This document shows, one piece after another, positions 1 to 9,600 of a DNA stretch of 64,000 bases. How positions within the stretch are numbered: the first letter of the stretch is position 1; every line of letters starts with the position of its first letter. The notes below the pieces were generated by a model. The model saw only the letters and a list, made by a program, of their open reading frames with translations. It had not been told where the DNA came from and made no database searches. The DNA is from Sabulibacter ruber (lineage in GTDB: Bacteria; Bacteroidota; Bacteroidia; Cytophagales; Hymenobacteraceae), in contig NZ_JAFFID010000002.1 of assembly GCF_017355955.1 (NCBI RefSeq), forward strand, positions 992,001-1,056,000, read 5' to 3'. The position numbers were made by a program, and so were the translations under genes.

Positions 1-445
1 GAGTCCAGAGGTTGGTCAGGCGGGGCAGCAGGTACTGGTACTGGGCCATTTCCACCTGGGCGCGGGCCGTGGCCGTTTGAGCCCGTAGCGCGAAGATGTC
101 CAGGATGAGCAAGCTGCGGTCAATGATTTTCACACCCAGCTCGCGCTCCAGGTTGCGCACCTGCGATGGGGAGAGGTCATCGTCAAAGATCACCATGTCT
201 ACGTTGTGCTCTTTCACGTAGGCCACAATCTCCTCCAGCTTGCCCTTGCCCACGTAGGTTTTGGAGTCTGGCTTGTCCAGTTTCTGGATAAAGCGCTTGA
301 GGGTTCTGGCGCCTACGGTCTCGGTGAGGAACGCGAGCTCATCCAGGTACTCCTTGGTTTTCTCGTCTGACTGGCGGTATTCCGGAACGGCTACCAAAAC
401 AGCGGTCTCCTGTTCTTTGGCCGTGATGTATAATTGGTTTTTCAT
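1..445 (-). CDS. hflX: GTPase HflX, N-terminal part (cut by window edge)
   Basis: The complementary strand reads from an ATG at 445-443 down to position 1 with no stop, so only about 148 N-terminal residues are present. The translation starts MKNQLYITAKEQETAVLVAV and contains the HflX N-terminal signatures DELAFLTETVGA, KTYVGKGKLEEI and DDDLSPSQVRNLERELGVKIIDR, followed by the start of the coiled-coil region (LLILDIFALRAQTATARAQVEMAQYQYLLPRL). HflX is a ribosome-associated GTPase that splits stalled or hibernating ribosomes; its G domain would lie beyond the window. It starts 9 bp after the stop of the upstream cytochrome c gene and is probably co-transcribed with it. Confidence 0.93.
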   Translation of the reverse strand, partial: MKNQLYITAKEQETAVLVAVPEYRQSDEKTKEYLDELAFLTETVGARTLKRFIQKLDKPDSKTYVGKGKLEEIVAYVKEHNVDMVIFDDDLSPSQVRNLERELGVKIIDRSLLILDIFALRAQTATARAQVEMAQYQYLLPRLTNLWT

Positions 446-454
446 GTAGTTCGG

Positions 455-1153
455 TTACTTTTTAAGCAAAGTGGAGTAGAGCGCCAGGGCCTCTATTTCC
501 TGCTCCGATAATTGGGAGCCGAAGCCCGGCATAAGCCCGCGTCCGTTGGCAATCACTTCCCGGCGACCCTCCACGTTCAAGGTGCTCAACTGCAGGTTTA
601 CCGCCCCGCTGGCGCCTTTCTGGCCGTCTTCTCCGTGGCAGTTGGCGCACAGGTTGTTGTAGATGGCTTTGGCGTTTTCCAGTTGCGTTCCTTCCAGTTG
701 AGACAAAATAGGGTGGCTGGCCTTCTCGGGGTCAGGAGAGGCGGTGCCAATCTCTCCGTTGGGGGAGACCGATACCGCTTCACCTTTATCAGGACGCATT
801 TTCAGGCTTTTGGTTTCGGCCACGCCATAGACATAGAGAAAGATCAGTACCCCGGTGGCTGTCAATAGCTTATTGTGCTTCCTGATGCCCACAATAGAAA
901 GGGGAATGGCTGCCAGCACCAGCACTGCTTTCACAAACAGCCAGGTTGGGAGCGGGCCGTTGTAGCTGAAGGCCAGGTACCCACCGGTAACGAGGGTAAG
1001 GCCGCCAAACACCATGTCCAGCATTTTGGTGGAGGAACGGGTTCTGTTCAGGTGGTCATGTTTGTTCAGAAACAGCAGAAACGCCTTTACCAGAAACAGG
1101 ATCAGGAATAGGATTACTACCAGAACATGGGTATGCAAGAAAGCGGTGGTCAT
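455..1153 (-). CDS. SirB-like membrane domain fused to a cytochrome c domain
   Basis: The predicted product is 232 residues if translation starts at the ATG at 1153 (MTTAFLHTHVLVV); an upstream in-frame ATG at 1222 would add 23 residues without a clear signal. The first half has four hydrophobic segments and resembles the SirB family of small membrane proteins (His residues in the first helix, LHTHVLVV). The second half, after a linker rich in Pro, Ser and Glu, is a class I cytochrome c domain: CANCH haem-attachment motif and a distal methionine in RGLMPGFGSQLSEQEIEALA. Seen: both halves in one frame. Inferred: a membrane-anchored, periplasm-facing c-type cytochrome that carries electrons; partner unknown. 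It lies directly upstream of hflX (9-bp gap) and is divergent from the glycosyltransferase gene. Confidence 0.82.
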   Translation of the reverse strand: MTTAFLHTHVLVVILFLILFLVKAFLLFLNKHDHLNRTRSSTKMLDMVFGGLTLVTGGYLAFSYNGPLPTWLFVKAVLVLAAIPLSIVGIRKHNKLLTATGVLIFLYVYGVAETKSLKMRPDKGEAVSVSPNGEIGTASPDPEKASHPILSQLEGTQLENAKAIYNNLCANCHGEDGQKGASGAVNLQLSTLNVEGRREVIANGRGLMPGFGSQLSEQEIEALALYSTLLKK

Positions 1154-1252
1154 AGAAATAAAACGGCAAACCGAAGGCTGGTTTCGGCGCAAAATAAGCA
1201 CAAAGGCCCTGAAAACCGACAAACCAGAACAGTTTCTGTCCGTAGGTGCAGG

Positions 1253-1279
1253 TTGCTGCCGAATCTGCTGCTATCTTTG
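1253..1279 (+). promoter_or_regulatory. Putative Bacteroidota-type promoter of the glycosyltransferase-rfbC operon
   Basis: TATCTTTG at 1272-1279 is an exact TAnnTTTG -7 match, with TTG at 1253-1255 as a weak -33 element about 16 bp upstream. The box ends 21 bp before the chosen ATG at 1301. No mapped transcript is available. Confidence 0.5.
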
Positions 1280-1300
1280 TCTTTTGCTTTATACTACCCC

Positions 1301-2428
1301 ATGCGCATTGCCATTGTTATCAACAAGTCCTGGAATATCTTCAATTTTAGATTAAGCTTAGTGAAAGCCCTTCTGGCCGCCGGGCACGAGGTGGTGGCCA
1401 TTGCCCCGGAAGATGCTTATTCCGCTAAACTGGTAGCCGAAGGATGCCAGTTTGTGCATCTGCCCATGGAAAGCAAAGGCACCAATCCGTTCAAAGACAT
1501 GCTGCTGGTGCGCAAATTCCTGAAGGCCTACAAAAGCGTGCAGCCCGATGTGATCTTGCAATACACCATCAAACCCAACATCTACGGCTCCATTGCGGCC
1601 AAACTGGCGGGCATTCCTACCATCAACAACGTGTCTGGCTTGGGGACGGTTTTCATTGTGCAGAACCTGGTGTCCAAGATTGCCATGGCGCTGTACCGGT
1701 TCTCGTTCCAGTTCCCGGCCAAAGTCTTCTTCCAGAACTCCGATGACCAGGCCCTGTTCCTGGACCGGAAACTGGTGCGCGACTCCATCACCGAAGTCAT
1801 TCCCGGTTCGGGAATCAACACCAAGAAATACCAACCCGCCGCTTTCAAACGCCGGGAGCCTTTCGTGTTCCTGATGGTTTCCCGGGCTCTTTATGAGAAA
1901 GGTCTGGTGGAGTACGTGGAGGCCAGCAAAATCCTGAAAGTGAAATACCCAAATTTGCGTGTCCAGTTGCTGGGTGCCATTGACGAGGAAGGTAACATTG
2001 GCATCAAACGGGCACTAGTAGAGCAATGGGCCAACGAAGGATGGCTGGAGTACCTGGGTACCTCAGATGATGTGGCCAGCGTAGTGCACGGCTCTGACTG
2101 CGTGGTGCTGCCCTCTTACCGCGAAGGAACCCCGCGCACCCTGCTGGAAGCGGCCGCTATGGGCAAACCCATTGTGACTACCAACGTGCCTGGTTGCAAG
2201 GAAACCGTGGTAGACGGCTACAACGGCTATCTCTGCGAGGTACGCAACGGCGCCGATCTGGCCGCCAAAATGGAGCAGGTCTATCTACTATCAGACCAGG
2301 AACTCCAGTGCATGGGCCAGAAGAGCCGCCGCTTAGCAGAAGAAAAATTCGACGAGAAATTTGTGATTGATCGCTATTTTGCGGCCATAGAAGGTGCTAC
2401 CGGGAAAGTAGCCAGAAAGATAAAATAA
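1301..2428 (+). CDS. Glycosyltransferase family 4 (surface polysaccharide)
   Basis: The product has 375 residues from the ATG at 1301 (MRIAIVINKSWNIFNFRLSL). The reading frame is open upstream to 1127, but that extension runs antisense through the cytochrome gene and lacks similarity to a leader; the TAnnTTTG box at 1272-1279 also favours 1301. The N-terminal Rossmann half carries QYTIKPNIYGSIAAKLAGIP and NNVSGLGTVF, typical of capsule and O-antigen GT4 enzymes. The C-terminal half has the EX7E signature in YREGTPRTLLEAAAMGKPIV near residues 270-285. Family knowledge: a retaining GT-B enzyme transferring a sugar from a nucleotide-sugar to a lipid-linked acceptor at the inner membrane. Donor and acceptor cannot be read from sequence. 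The gene is followed 8 bp later by rfbC, so the acceptor pathway may use a deoxyhexose. Confidence 0.9.
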   Translation: MRIAIVINKSWNIFNFRLSLVKALLAAGHEVVAIAPEDAYSAKLVAEGCQFVHLPMESKGTNPFKDMLLVRKFLKAYKSVQPDVILQYTIKPNIYGSIAAKLAGIPTINNVSGLGTVFIVQNLVSKIAMALYRFSFQFPAKVFFQNSDDQALFLDRKLVRDSITEVIPGSGINTKKYQPAAFKRREPFVFLMVSRALYEKGLVEYVEASKILKVKYPNLRVQLLGAIDEEGNIGIKRALVEQWANEGWLEYLGTSDDVASVVHGSDCVVLPSYREGTPRTLLEAAAMGKPIVTTNVPGCKETVVDGYNGYLCEVRNGADLAAKMEQVYLLSDQELQCMGQKSRRLAEEKFDEKFVIDRYFAAIEGATGKVARKIK

Positions 2429-2436
2429 CAGATCCT

Positions 2437-2979
2437 ATGCAAGTAAAGAACTACCCAATTGCGGGAGTATTAGAAATCACGCCCAGAATTTTTGCCGATG
2501 ACCGCGGAGCTTTCCTGGAAACCTTCAGCGCGAAACTGTTCGCAGAAGCCGGTGTCACCGAGACCTTTGTCCAAGATAACCTGTCCATTTCCAAAAAAGG
2601 TGTGGTGCGCGGGCTGCACTTTCAGAAGCCACCCTTCGCGCAGGCGAAATTGGTGAGCGTGACCGTGGGCAGAGCACTGGACGTGGCGGTAGACATCCGC
2701 AAAAATTCACCCACTTACGGGCAGCACGTGACTTGCATCTTAGACGCCGAAAAACGGAATTCCTTTTTCATCCCGGTTGGCTTCGCGCATGGGTTTGTAG
2801 CCCTGGAAGAAGGCACCATTTTCCAGTACAAGTGCAGCAACTACTATCATAAAGAATCGGAAGGTGGTCTGCTGTGGAATGATCCGGCGTTAGCCATTGA
2901 TTGGGGAATTGAAACTCCTTTAGTATCTGAAAAAGATGAAATTCTTCCTACGCTTGAGAACTTTGATTCTCCTTTCTAA
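2437..2979 (+). CDS. rfbC: dTDP-4-dehydrorhamnose 3,5-epimerase
   Basis: The 180-residue product has the family's usual length. Cupin-fold signatures are clear: DDRGAFLETF (residues 21-30), QDNLSISKKGVVRGLHFQ with the catalytic His at residue 61, VDIRKNSPTYGQ (85-96), and FIPVGFAHGFVALEE (111-125). The YKCSNYYHKESEGGLLWNDP segment carries the active-site tyrosine and the substrate loop. RfbC epimerises dTDP-4-keto-6-deoxyglucose at C3 and C5 on the path to dTDP-L-rhamnose. The other rfb genes are not in the window. It forms a two-gene unit with the preceding glycosyltransferase and is closed by a strong terminator at 3004-3033. Confidence 0.95.
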   Translation: MQVKNYPIAGVLEITPRIFADDRGAFLETFSAKLFAEAGVTETFVQDNLSISKKGVVRGLHFQKPPFAQAKLVSVTVGRALDVAVDIRKNSPTYGQHVTCILDAEKRNSFFIPVGFAHGFVALEEGTIFQYKCSNYYHKESEGGLLWNDPALAIDWGIETPLVSEKDEILPTLENFDSPF

Positions 2980-3003
2980 TTGAGAATTCAGCCCCTAAAC
3001 AGA

Positions 3004-3033
3004 AGCCTCTGCCCACAAGCAGAGGCTTTTTTT
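3004..3033 (+). terminator. Rho-independent terminator after rfbC
   Basis: A GCCTCTGC (3005-3012) / GCAGAGGC (3019-3026) stem with a 6-nt loop is followed by a T7 run. It lies 25 bp after the rfbC stop. Confidence 0.9.
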
Positions 3034-3611
3034 ATTGTCTGTCTGTTTTAAGCACGGGTTGTGAAAAAGGGGCAAAAACAGCTTCTCCGTTCTCTCAGTT
3101 GCTGCAAACACTAAACTTCTGCAGTCCCTTCACTAATCGCCGTAAGGCCTTCCGCCTTTACTGGTTTTCCTCTCCTTAAACTTGAAAGCAGTCGCACAAA
3201 TTGGGTTAGGCTTAGTTGCATTTTAAGGGTTAGTTTTTAAAAACAGGGCAAAAACGGCAAGAAACGTAGTATAAAATTTACCAACCTCCCACAATACAGC
3301 TCTTCTTCCTTACAGAAATATCCTAAAGTTTTCCTGTTTTAAAATTATTTTAATTTTTTATAATACTTATAGGGGATTTCTTCTTTAGCCCTGTCTATCA
3401 TCTCTAGACATGAGTGATGTTTTCCTTTAAGGAGATGAGAAAAGGGTGTACGGAGCGCGCTGATTTCTTTCTGGCTCCCCAAAGCGGCTGCTCTTTGGAG
3501 CGATAAGCCACTTTGCAAATGCCCGGTTGCCTCAACTCCTTAGCCTTGCATCATTCCTGCCTTTCTCAGTGCAACTACTTCCTATAACCTACCTTCAGCT
3601 AACCCTTGCCA
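3034..3611. other. 578-bp intergenic region before the giant surface protein
   Basis: No convincing gene. It holds an inverted CTGTTTT (3043-3049) / AAAACAG (3075-3081) and a degenerate member of the TTTT/AAAA hairpin family near 3220-3255. There is a very AT-rich stretch at about 3330-3380 that could carry the promoter of the 12.7-kb gene, but no clean TTTG/TAnnTTTG pair. A GC-rich imperfect hairpin GGCTCCCCAAAG / CTTTGGAGC lies at about 3472-3502. The long leader may be untranslated RNA. Confidence 0.5.
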
Positions 3612-6600
3612 ATGAAGCGCTACTGTACCAGATTTTCTCTTGCGTTCTTTGTCTTTCTAGTAAATGTGCTGCACCTGCAAGCGGCACCAGTCAAGCCAGC
3701 CAAACCTGTTCACTTCATCCAGAACCGGGGGCAGATTCAGGCGGTAAATTCCAGTGCTCGGGTGGCGTTCACGGCTACGGTGCCCGGGGCTACGCTTTAC
3801 TTCACGCCAGACAGGGTGGTGTATAACTTTCAGCAAAAAGAAAGTACCGGTAAAAGCAAAACCCAACAAGTGGTGATGCGGTTAGTGAATGCCAATCCGA
3901 AGACTAAGATCCTGAGCGAGCAGAAAGCGGGGGAGTTCTATAACTACTATTTGCCCCATTGCCCGCAAGGCATTACCGGGGTGCCCGCTTATCAGCAACT
4001 GGTGTACCAAGAGGTGTACCCTAACATAGACTTGGTCTTCCATGCCAATCCTGAGGGGGTGAAATATGACTTTGTGGTGCACCCGGGCGGTAACCCTGCC
4101 GATATCCAGATGCAATATGAAGGAGCCACCGACATCAGCATTGATGCCAAAGGGCACTTGCAGATCAAGCATCCGCTGGGAGGCATTCAGGAGGAGGCGC
4201 CTTATACCTACCAGAAAAAGGAAGGCAAAGAGGGAGCGGTTCACTCCAACTTCGTGCTTAAAAGCAAGAACAACATCGGTTTCAAGGTAGGGGAGTATGA
4301 CACTCAAAAAGACTTGGTCATAGATCCCTTCGCTACCTATTACGGAGGCTCCCTGTTGGATGAAGCCACTGATGTAGCCACCGATGCAGCGGGCAACATC
4401 TACTTCACCGGTAAAACATACAGTGAGGATTTTCCTACCCAGATCATTGGCGGCGGTTACAACCAGACGCAGCATGGCGGCGCTTATGACGCGTTTTTGG
4501 TAAAATTCGATAAAAACGGAGTGCTGAAATGGGCCACCTATTTTGGCGGAGGCAGCAATGAGGAAGCCAATGGCCTGGCCGTTGATGCCAGCGGCAACGT
4601 GGTGGTCACCGGTTATACCTCCAGCACCAACCTGCCCAGATTAGCAGGCGGCGGATACGAACAAACCACGCTCAAAGGAAACCAGGATGCTTTCATCCTA
4701 AAAATGAATTCCAACGGGGTTCGGCTTTGGAGTACCTATTACGGCGGCGATGAAGAGGAAGAAGGAACCGATGTAGCCATTGACAACTCCGGGAACATCA
4801 TTGTGGTGGGACGTACGTACAGCACCAATTTCCCGGTGCAGGCGGTTGCCGGAGGGTATAACCAAGCTACCCGGGGCGGCGGTTCCAGCCGATGGAGTGA
4901 CGATGCGTTCATTCTGAAGTTCAGTGCCAGTGGTGTCCGGCAGTGGGCTACGTATTATGGCGGAGCCGAGGAAGAAATAGCCAAAGGGGTAGCCACCGAC
5001 CAGAACGGAAACATTTGGGTAACGGGATCAGCCGAAGTCGGCATGCCGCTGCACACCTTAAACGGCGCCTATAACCAGACCTTTGCCACCGGTTCTTCCA
5101 ACGGAACCGATGCTTTCCTTCTAAAATTCTCGCCGGGGGGCGTTCGGCAATGGGCAACCTATTACGGCGGCAGGGCCGATGATTCCGGGGAACGCATTGC
5201 CGTTGATGCGGCCAACAACGTGCTGGTGACCGGTACCACCTACGGCATGTCTTTCCCGCTGCAGAGTTTAACCGGCGCATACAACCAAAGCACCTTCGGG
5301 GGCGAGAGCGATGCCTTTATCCTGAAATTCACCAACGGGGGAGCCAGCACTTGGGCTACCTATTACGGTGGTCCAGACGAAGACCTGGGCAGCAGCATAA
5401 CCGCCGATAAAAGCAATAACATCTTTGTGGTTGGTTCTACCAACGGAGTAGCATTTCCAACCCAGGCCATTGCCGGTGGGTTAAACCAATTGCAAGGTTC
5501 CGGGGATGATTATTCAGATGGGTACCTTTTGAAATTCAATGCCGCGGGGGCTCGCCAATGGGCTACGTATTACGGGGCAACCGGGGAAGAGATCCTAAAG
5601 GGCGTTGCAACAGATGCTGAAGGGAATGTGGTAGCGGTAGGTTCCTCGTTCAGTACAGACTTACCGGTGGTCACCAACCAAGGAGGCCATAGCCAGGGGG
5701 GAAGCCATACACAGCGGGTTGTGGTCCTGCAATTGACCGGGGCGGGCAGGCTGTCTACCGGGCAAACCGCCCAAACCATCACGTTTGACCAGATACAAGA
5801 CCGGGAAAGCTACGAAACACTAACCCTGAATGCCAAAGCCAGTTCAGGGTTACCCGTTTCTTATTCCGTTTCTGGTCCTGCCCAGTTATTCAACGGCAAT
5901 TTGGTTTTACTGAATGGGTTCGGGAAAGTAACCGTTACGGCCAACCAGAACGGGAACAGCGTGTATGCCCCGGCCCCGGCGGTGGAGCGAAGCTTCTGCG
6001 TAAAAATTGTGATGCCGGAAGACATTGACGTGGAGGGGAATAACTGCGTGGGAACCCAAACGTACTCGGCCGGTGAAGTGGAAGGAGCCATCTACAAATG
6101 GACGGTTTCTTCCGGCGGAACCATCCTGAGCTCTACCAAGGATGAAGTGACCGTACAATGGGCCAGAACCGGCAAGCACACCCTCACCCTTACCATCTCC
6201 AGTGACTGCCAGCCAACCGGAATCACCAAGACGTATGAAGTAGACGTTATTACCAGCCCCAAGCCCGGAGCCATTGCCAACCTGGTACCAGCGCAGAATG
6301 CGGCTAATTTGTCTTTGCCGCTCACCTTCTCCTGGGGCGCTTCAAGCAATGCCACTAGTTATGACCTGTACATCTGGCCGGCAAGTCTGGCGAATGCGCC
6401 TTCTACCCCTTTTAAAGATGATCTGGAGGGTACCACGGTATCCATCACTTCTGGTTTGACCAATGGCGTAGCCTATAAGTGGAAAGTGGTAGCCAAGTCT
6501 GAGTGCCAGTCCACGGAAAGTGCGGTACAAACGTTTACCCTGGGCTGTACTCCTCCGGCGCAACCCGCTGCTATTTCCGGTAAAACCGAGGTTTGTGCCG

Positions 6601-9600
6601 GAATGGAAATTTACTCCGTCGCCTCAATCAATGGAGTCACTTACAACTGGACTCTGTCAGGCGGGGGAGAGGTGCAAGCCGTGGAAAACCTGGCGATGAT
6701 CACCTGGAAAACGCCGGGTACCTATACCCTTACCGTCACCCCGGTAGGCTGCGGCATTGCAGGTACCCCGCGCTCCATTCAGGTTACCGTGAAGCAGATG
6801 GCGGCACCGGGTCAGGTAAGCAATATGAAGCCGGTTACTGGCAGCGGGAATCTTTCGCTTCCGCTTAGCTTGTCCTGGTCTGCCGCCGCCAATTCTACGC
6901 TGTATGACGTGTATGTGTGGCGCGAAGGTACTACCCGTCCTTTCTCGCCGGTGAAAGCAGACTTACAGGCCCTCTCTGCCTCCCTCACCGATGATGATGT
7001 CAACATCATCAATGGGGTTACCTATAACTGGCAGGTGGTAGCCAAAAATACGTGCCACCAGACCGATGGGCCCATCCAGACGTTCATCATCAACTGCGTT
7101 GCACCTCTGCAGCCAAGCGTCATTTCCGGAAAAACGACCGTCTGCCTGGAGCAGCAGCAATACCGTGTAGAACGGGTAGAAGGAGTGACCTATACCTGGT
7201 CCGCGTCAGAGGCCGGAATCATCTCGGGCAGCGGCAACGCCGTTCAGGTGACCTGGACCAAACCCGGAACGCATACCTTGACCGTGACCCCATCGGTGGG
7301 CTGTGGCCAGAGCGGGCCTGCCCGTACATTGCAGGTGACGGTACAGAACGTACAGCTACCTACTGCCATTACCAACATGCAGCCGGCCTCCGGAAGCACC
7401 AATCTTTCTTTACCGCTGAATCTCATCTGGGCGGCCTCAACCAATGCCACGCAGTATGATGTCTACGTCTGGAAAGACGGCACCACAAGACCAAGCGCAC
7501 CACTGGCAGATAACCTTACTACTACCTCATATTCCCTCACCACCGGGTTGAACTATGGCGAGGTTTATAAATGGCAGGTAATAGCCAGGAACAGCTGCTT
7601 CCAGGTGGAAAGCGTAGCCCAGACCTTCACCCTCAAGTGCGTTACCCCAGGTCAGCCTTCGGCGATTACAGGCGTGGCCAATGTTTGTCTGGGTGTTCAG
7701 CAGACCTACAGTGTGATTCAGGTAAGCGGAATCAGCTATACCTGGTCTACCAACGGGGCCGGTACTGTGTCCGGAACCGGAAACATGGTGCAGGTTACCT
7801 GGAACAAGGCCGGTACCCATACCTTGACCGTAACGCCTTCGGTGGGTTGTGGACAGGCAGGTCCGGCGCGGACCATACAGGTAACGGTGCAAGATCCGCC
7901 TGTTCCGGGAGTAGTTTCCAATATGAAGCCGGTAAACGGAACTACCAATTTGCTGGTACCTTTTGATCTTTCCTGGACCGCTGCTCAGAATGCCACTTCC
8001 TATGACGTATACCTGTGGCCCGATGATGGAAAGCCCCGGCCAGCGTTCCCTACCTATGATAATGTAACCGCTACTACGGTACGGGTGACCAGTAGCATTC
8101 AGTACGGGGTGCAGTACAAGTGGCAGGTGGTGGCCAAGAATGCCTGCAAGGAGAAAGAAGGACCCGTTCAAACTTTGAAACCGTCCTGCCTGCCTCCCTA
8201 TAAGCCAGAAGCCATTACAGGGGTAGTGAACGTTTGTCCGGGTATTTGGAAATACCAGGTTAAAAACAGCAACGGCGCCACGCACAGGTGGCAAATTTCA
8301 GGAGGTGGCACCAAGACCGAAGACAACCAGGAGGTGACCATCAACTGGACTGCTTTGGGTACCTACACCATTACGGTTACACCGGTTTCGGCTTGCGGAG
8401 CCGCAGGAGAGCCCCAGACCCTTACCGTGGTGGTAGGCAACCCGGTTACTCCGGCGGCAGTCACCAGCATGAAGCCGGCAAATGACATGAAAAACGTGCT
8501 TCCCTCGGCAAGTCTCTCCTGGGCGGCGGCGGCCAACGCCACTTCCTATGATGTTTATATCTGGCCAGCGTCAGAAGCTACCCGTCCAAACCATCCGTTT
8601 GTAGCTAATGTAGAGGAACCTGGGTATACCATTCCGCCAGCGCGGCATCTTGATTCAGACGTGGCGTACAAATGGCAGGTAGTGTCTCGCAACAACTGTA
8701 AGCAGACCGAAGGACCTGTTCAGACGTTCCATACCAGACCTCTGCCAGATTTGGAGGTATTGAACAAGTCTGTACAGGCAACGGCTACCAGCGGTGGCAC
8801 CATTCCGGTGAGTTGGGATGTGAAGAACACCGGAAAAGCCGGAACAGGCAGTGCCCAGTGGGTAGACAGAGTGTACCTGTCCAGCGACCTGGATCTGCGC
8901 GCCGATGAAGACGAGTTGCTGGGCACCTTCCCACAGATGACGTATCTGCAGCCTGGCCAATCGTACCGGCAGGTGCAGGAAGTGAAATTACCTTCCACGC
9001 CGGGTACCTATTACCTCTTTATCATCACAGATAATGAGCACGCCAACTGTAGAGGAGACCTCACCGGTGATAAATGCTCTCTTGACCGGCTGATTGGGGC
9101 GCATAACCTCCACGAGGCCAATGAACAGAACAACTACGCATACCAGCTCATCAACATCCAGACCGGGCCAACGGCAGACTTAGAGATGATTTCTGTGGGG
9201 GTACAATCAGAAGTATTCAACGGAAGCACTATTGACGTTTCTTATAAGGTTTTCAACAGGGGCGAAGCCAGTGCCCTGGGTAAGAAAACGTATGCCAGTG
9301 GAGTAATTCCTCAGACGCAAGTGCTTGGGGGAAGAGGCGCCCGCTTGGGAGCCACCGCCCATTGCTATGATCATTACTGGCAAGACGGCATCTACCTGTC
9401 TACGGACAAGAATTTCTCCCCTGAGACAGACATCTACCTGGGTGCCTCGTTTGTGAGCCTGAAAAGCACCACTCAGAAAAACGCCTGCGGTGATTTTGCT
9501 GGCATTCCGCTGCCCACTAAAAAGGACTATACCCTGGTTACCCCGGTCACCTTGCCGGTAGATAAGTTAGGGAAATACTACGTGTTTGTGGTAGCCGCCG

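Noticed and set aside
1127..1300. Upstream extension of the glycosyltransferase frame
   Set aside because: It is antisense to the cytochrome gene, lacks family similarity and lies upstream of the TATCTTTG box that fits the start at 1301.
3606..3611. TTG start two codons before the giant protein's ATG
   Set aside because: The ATG at 3612 gives a better signal peptide beginning MKRY; TTG starts are rare.
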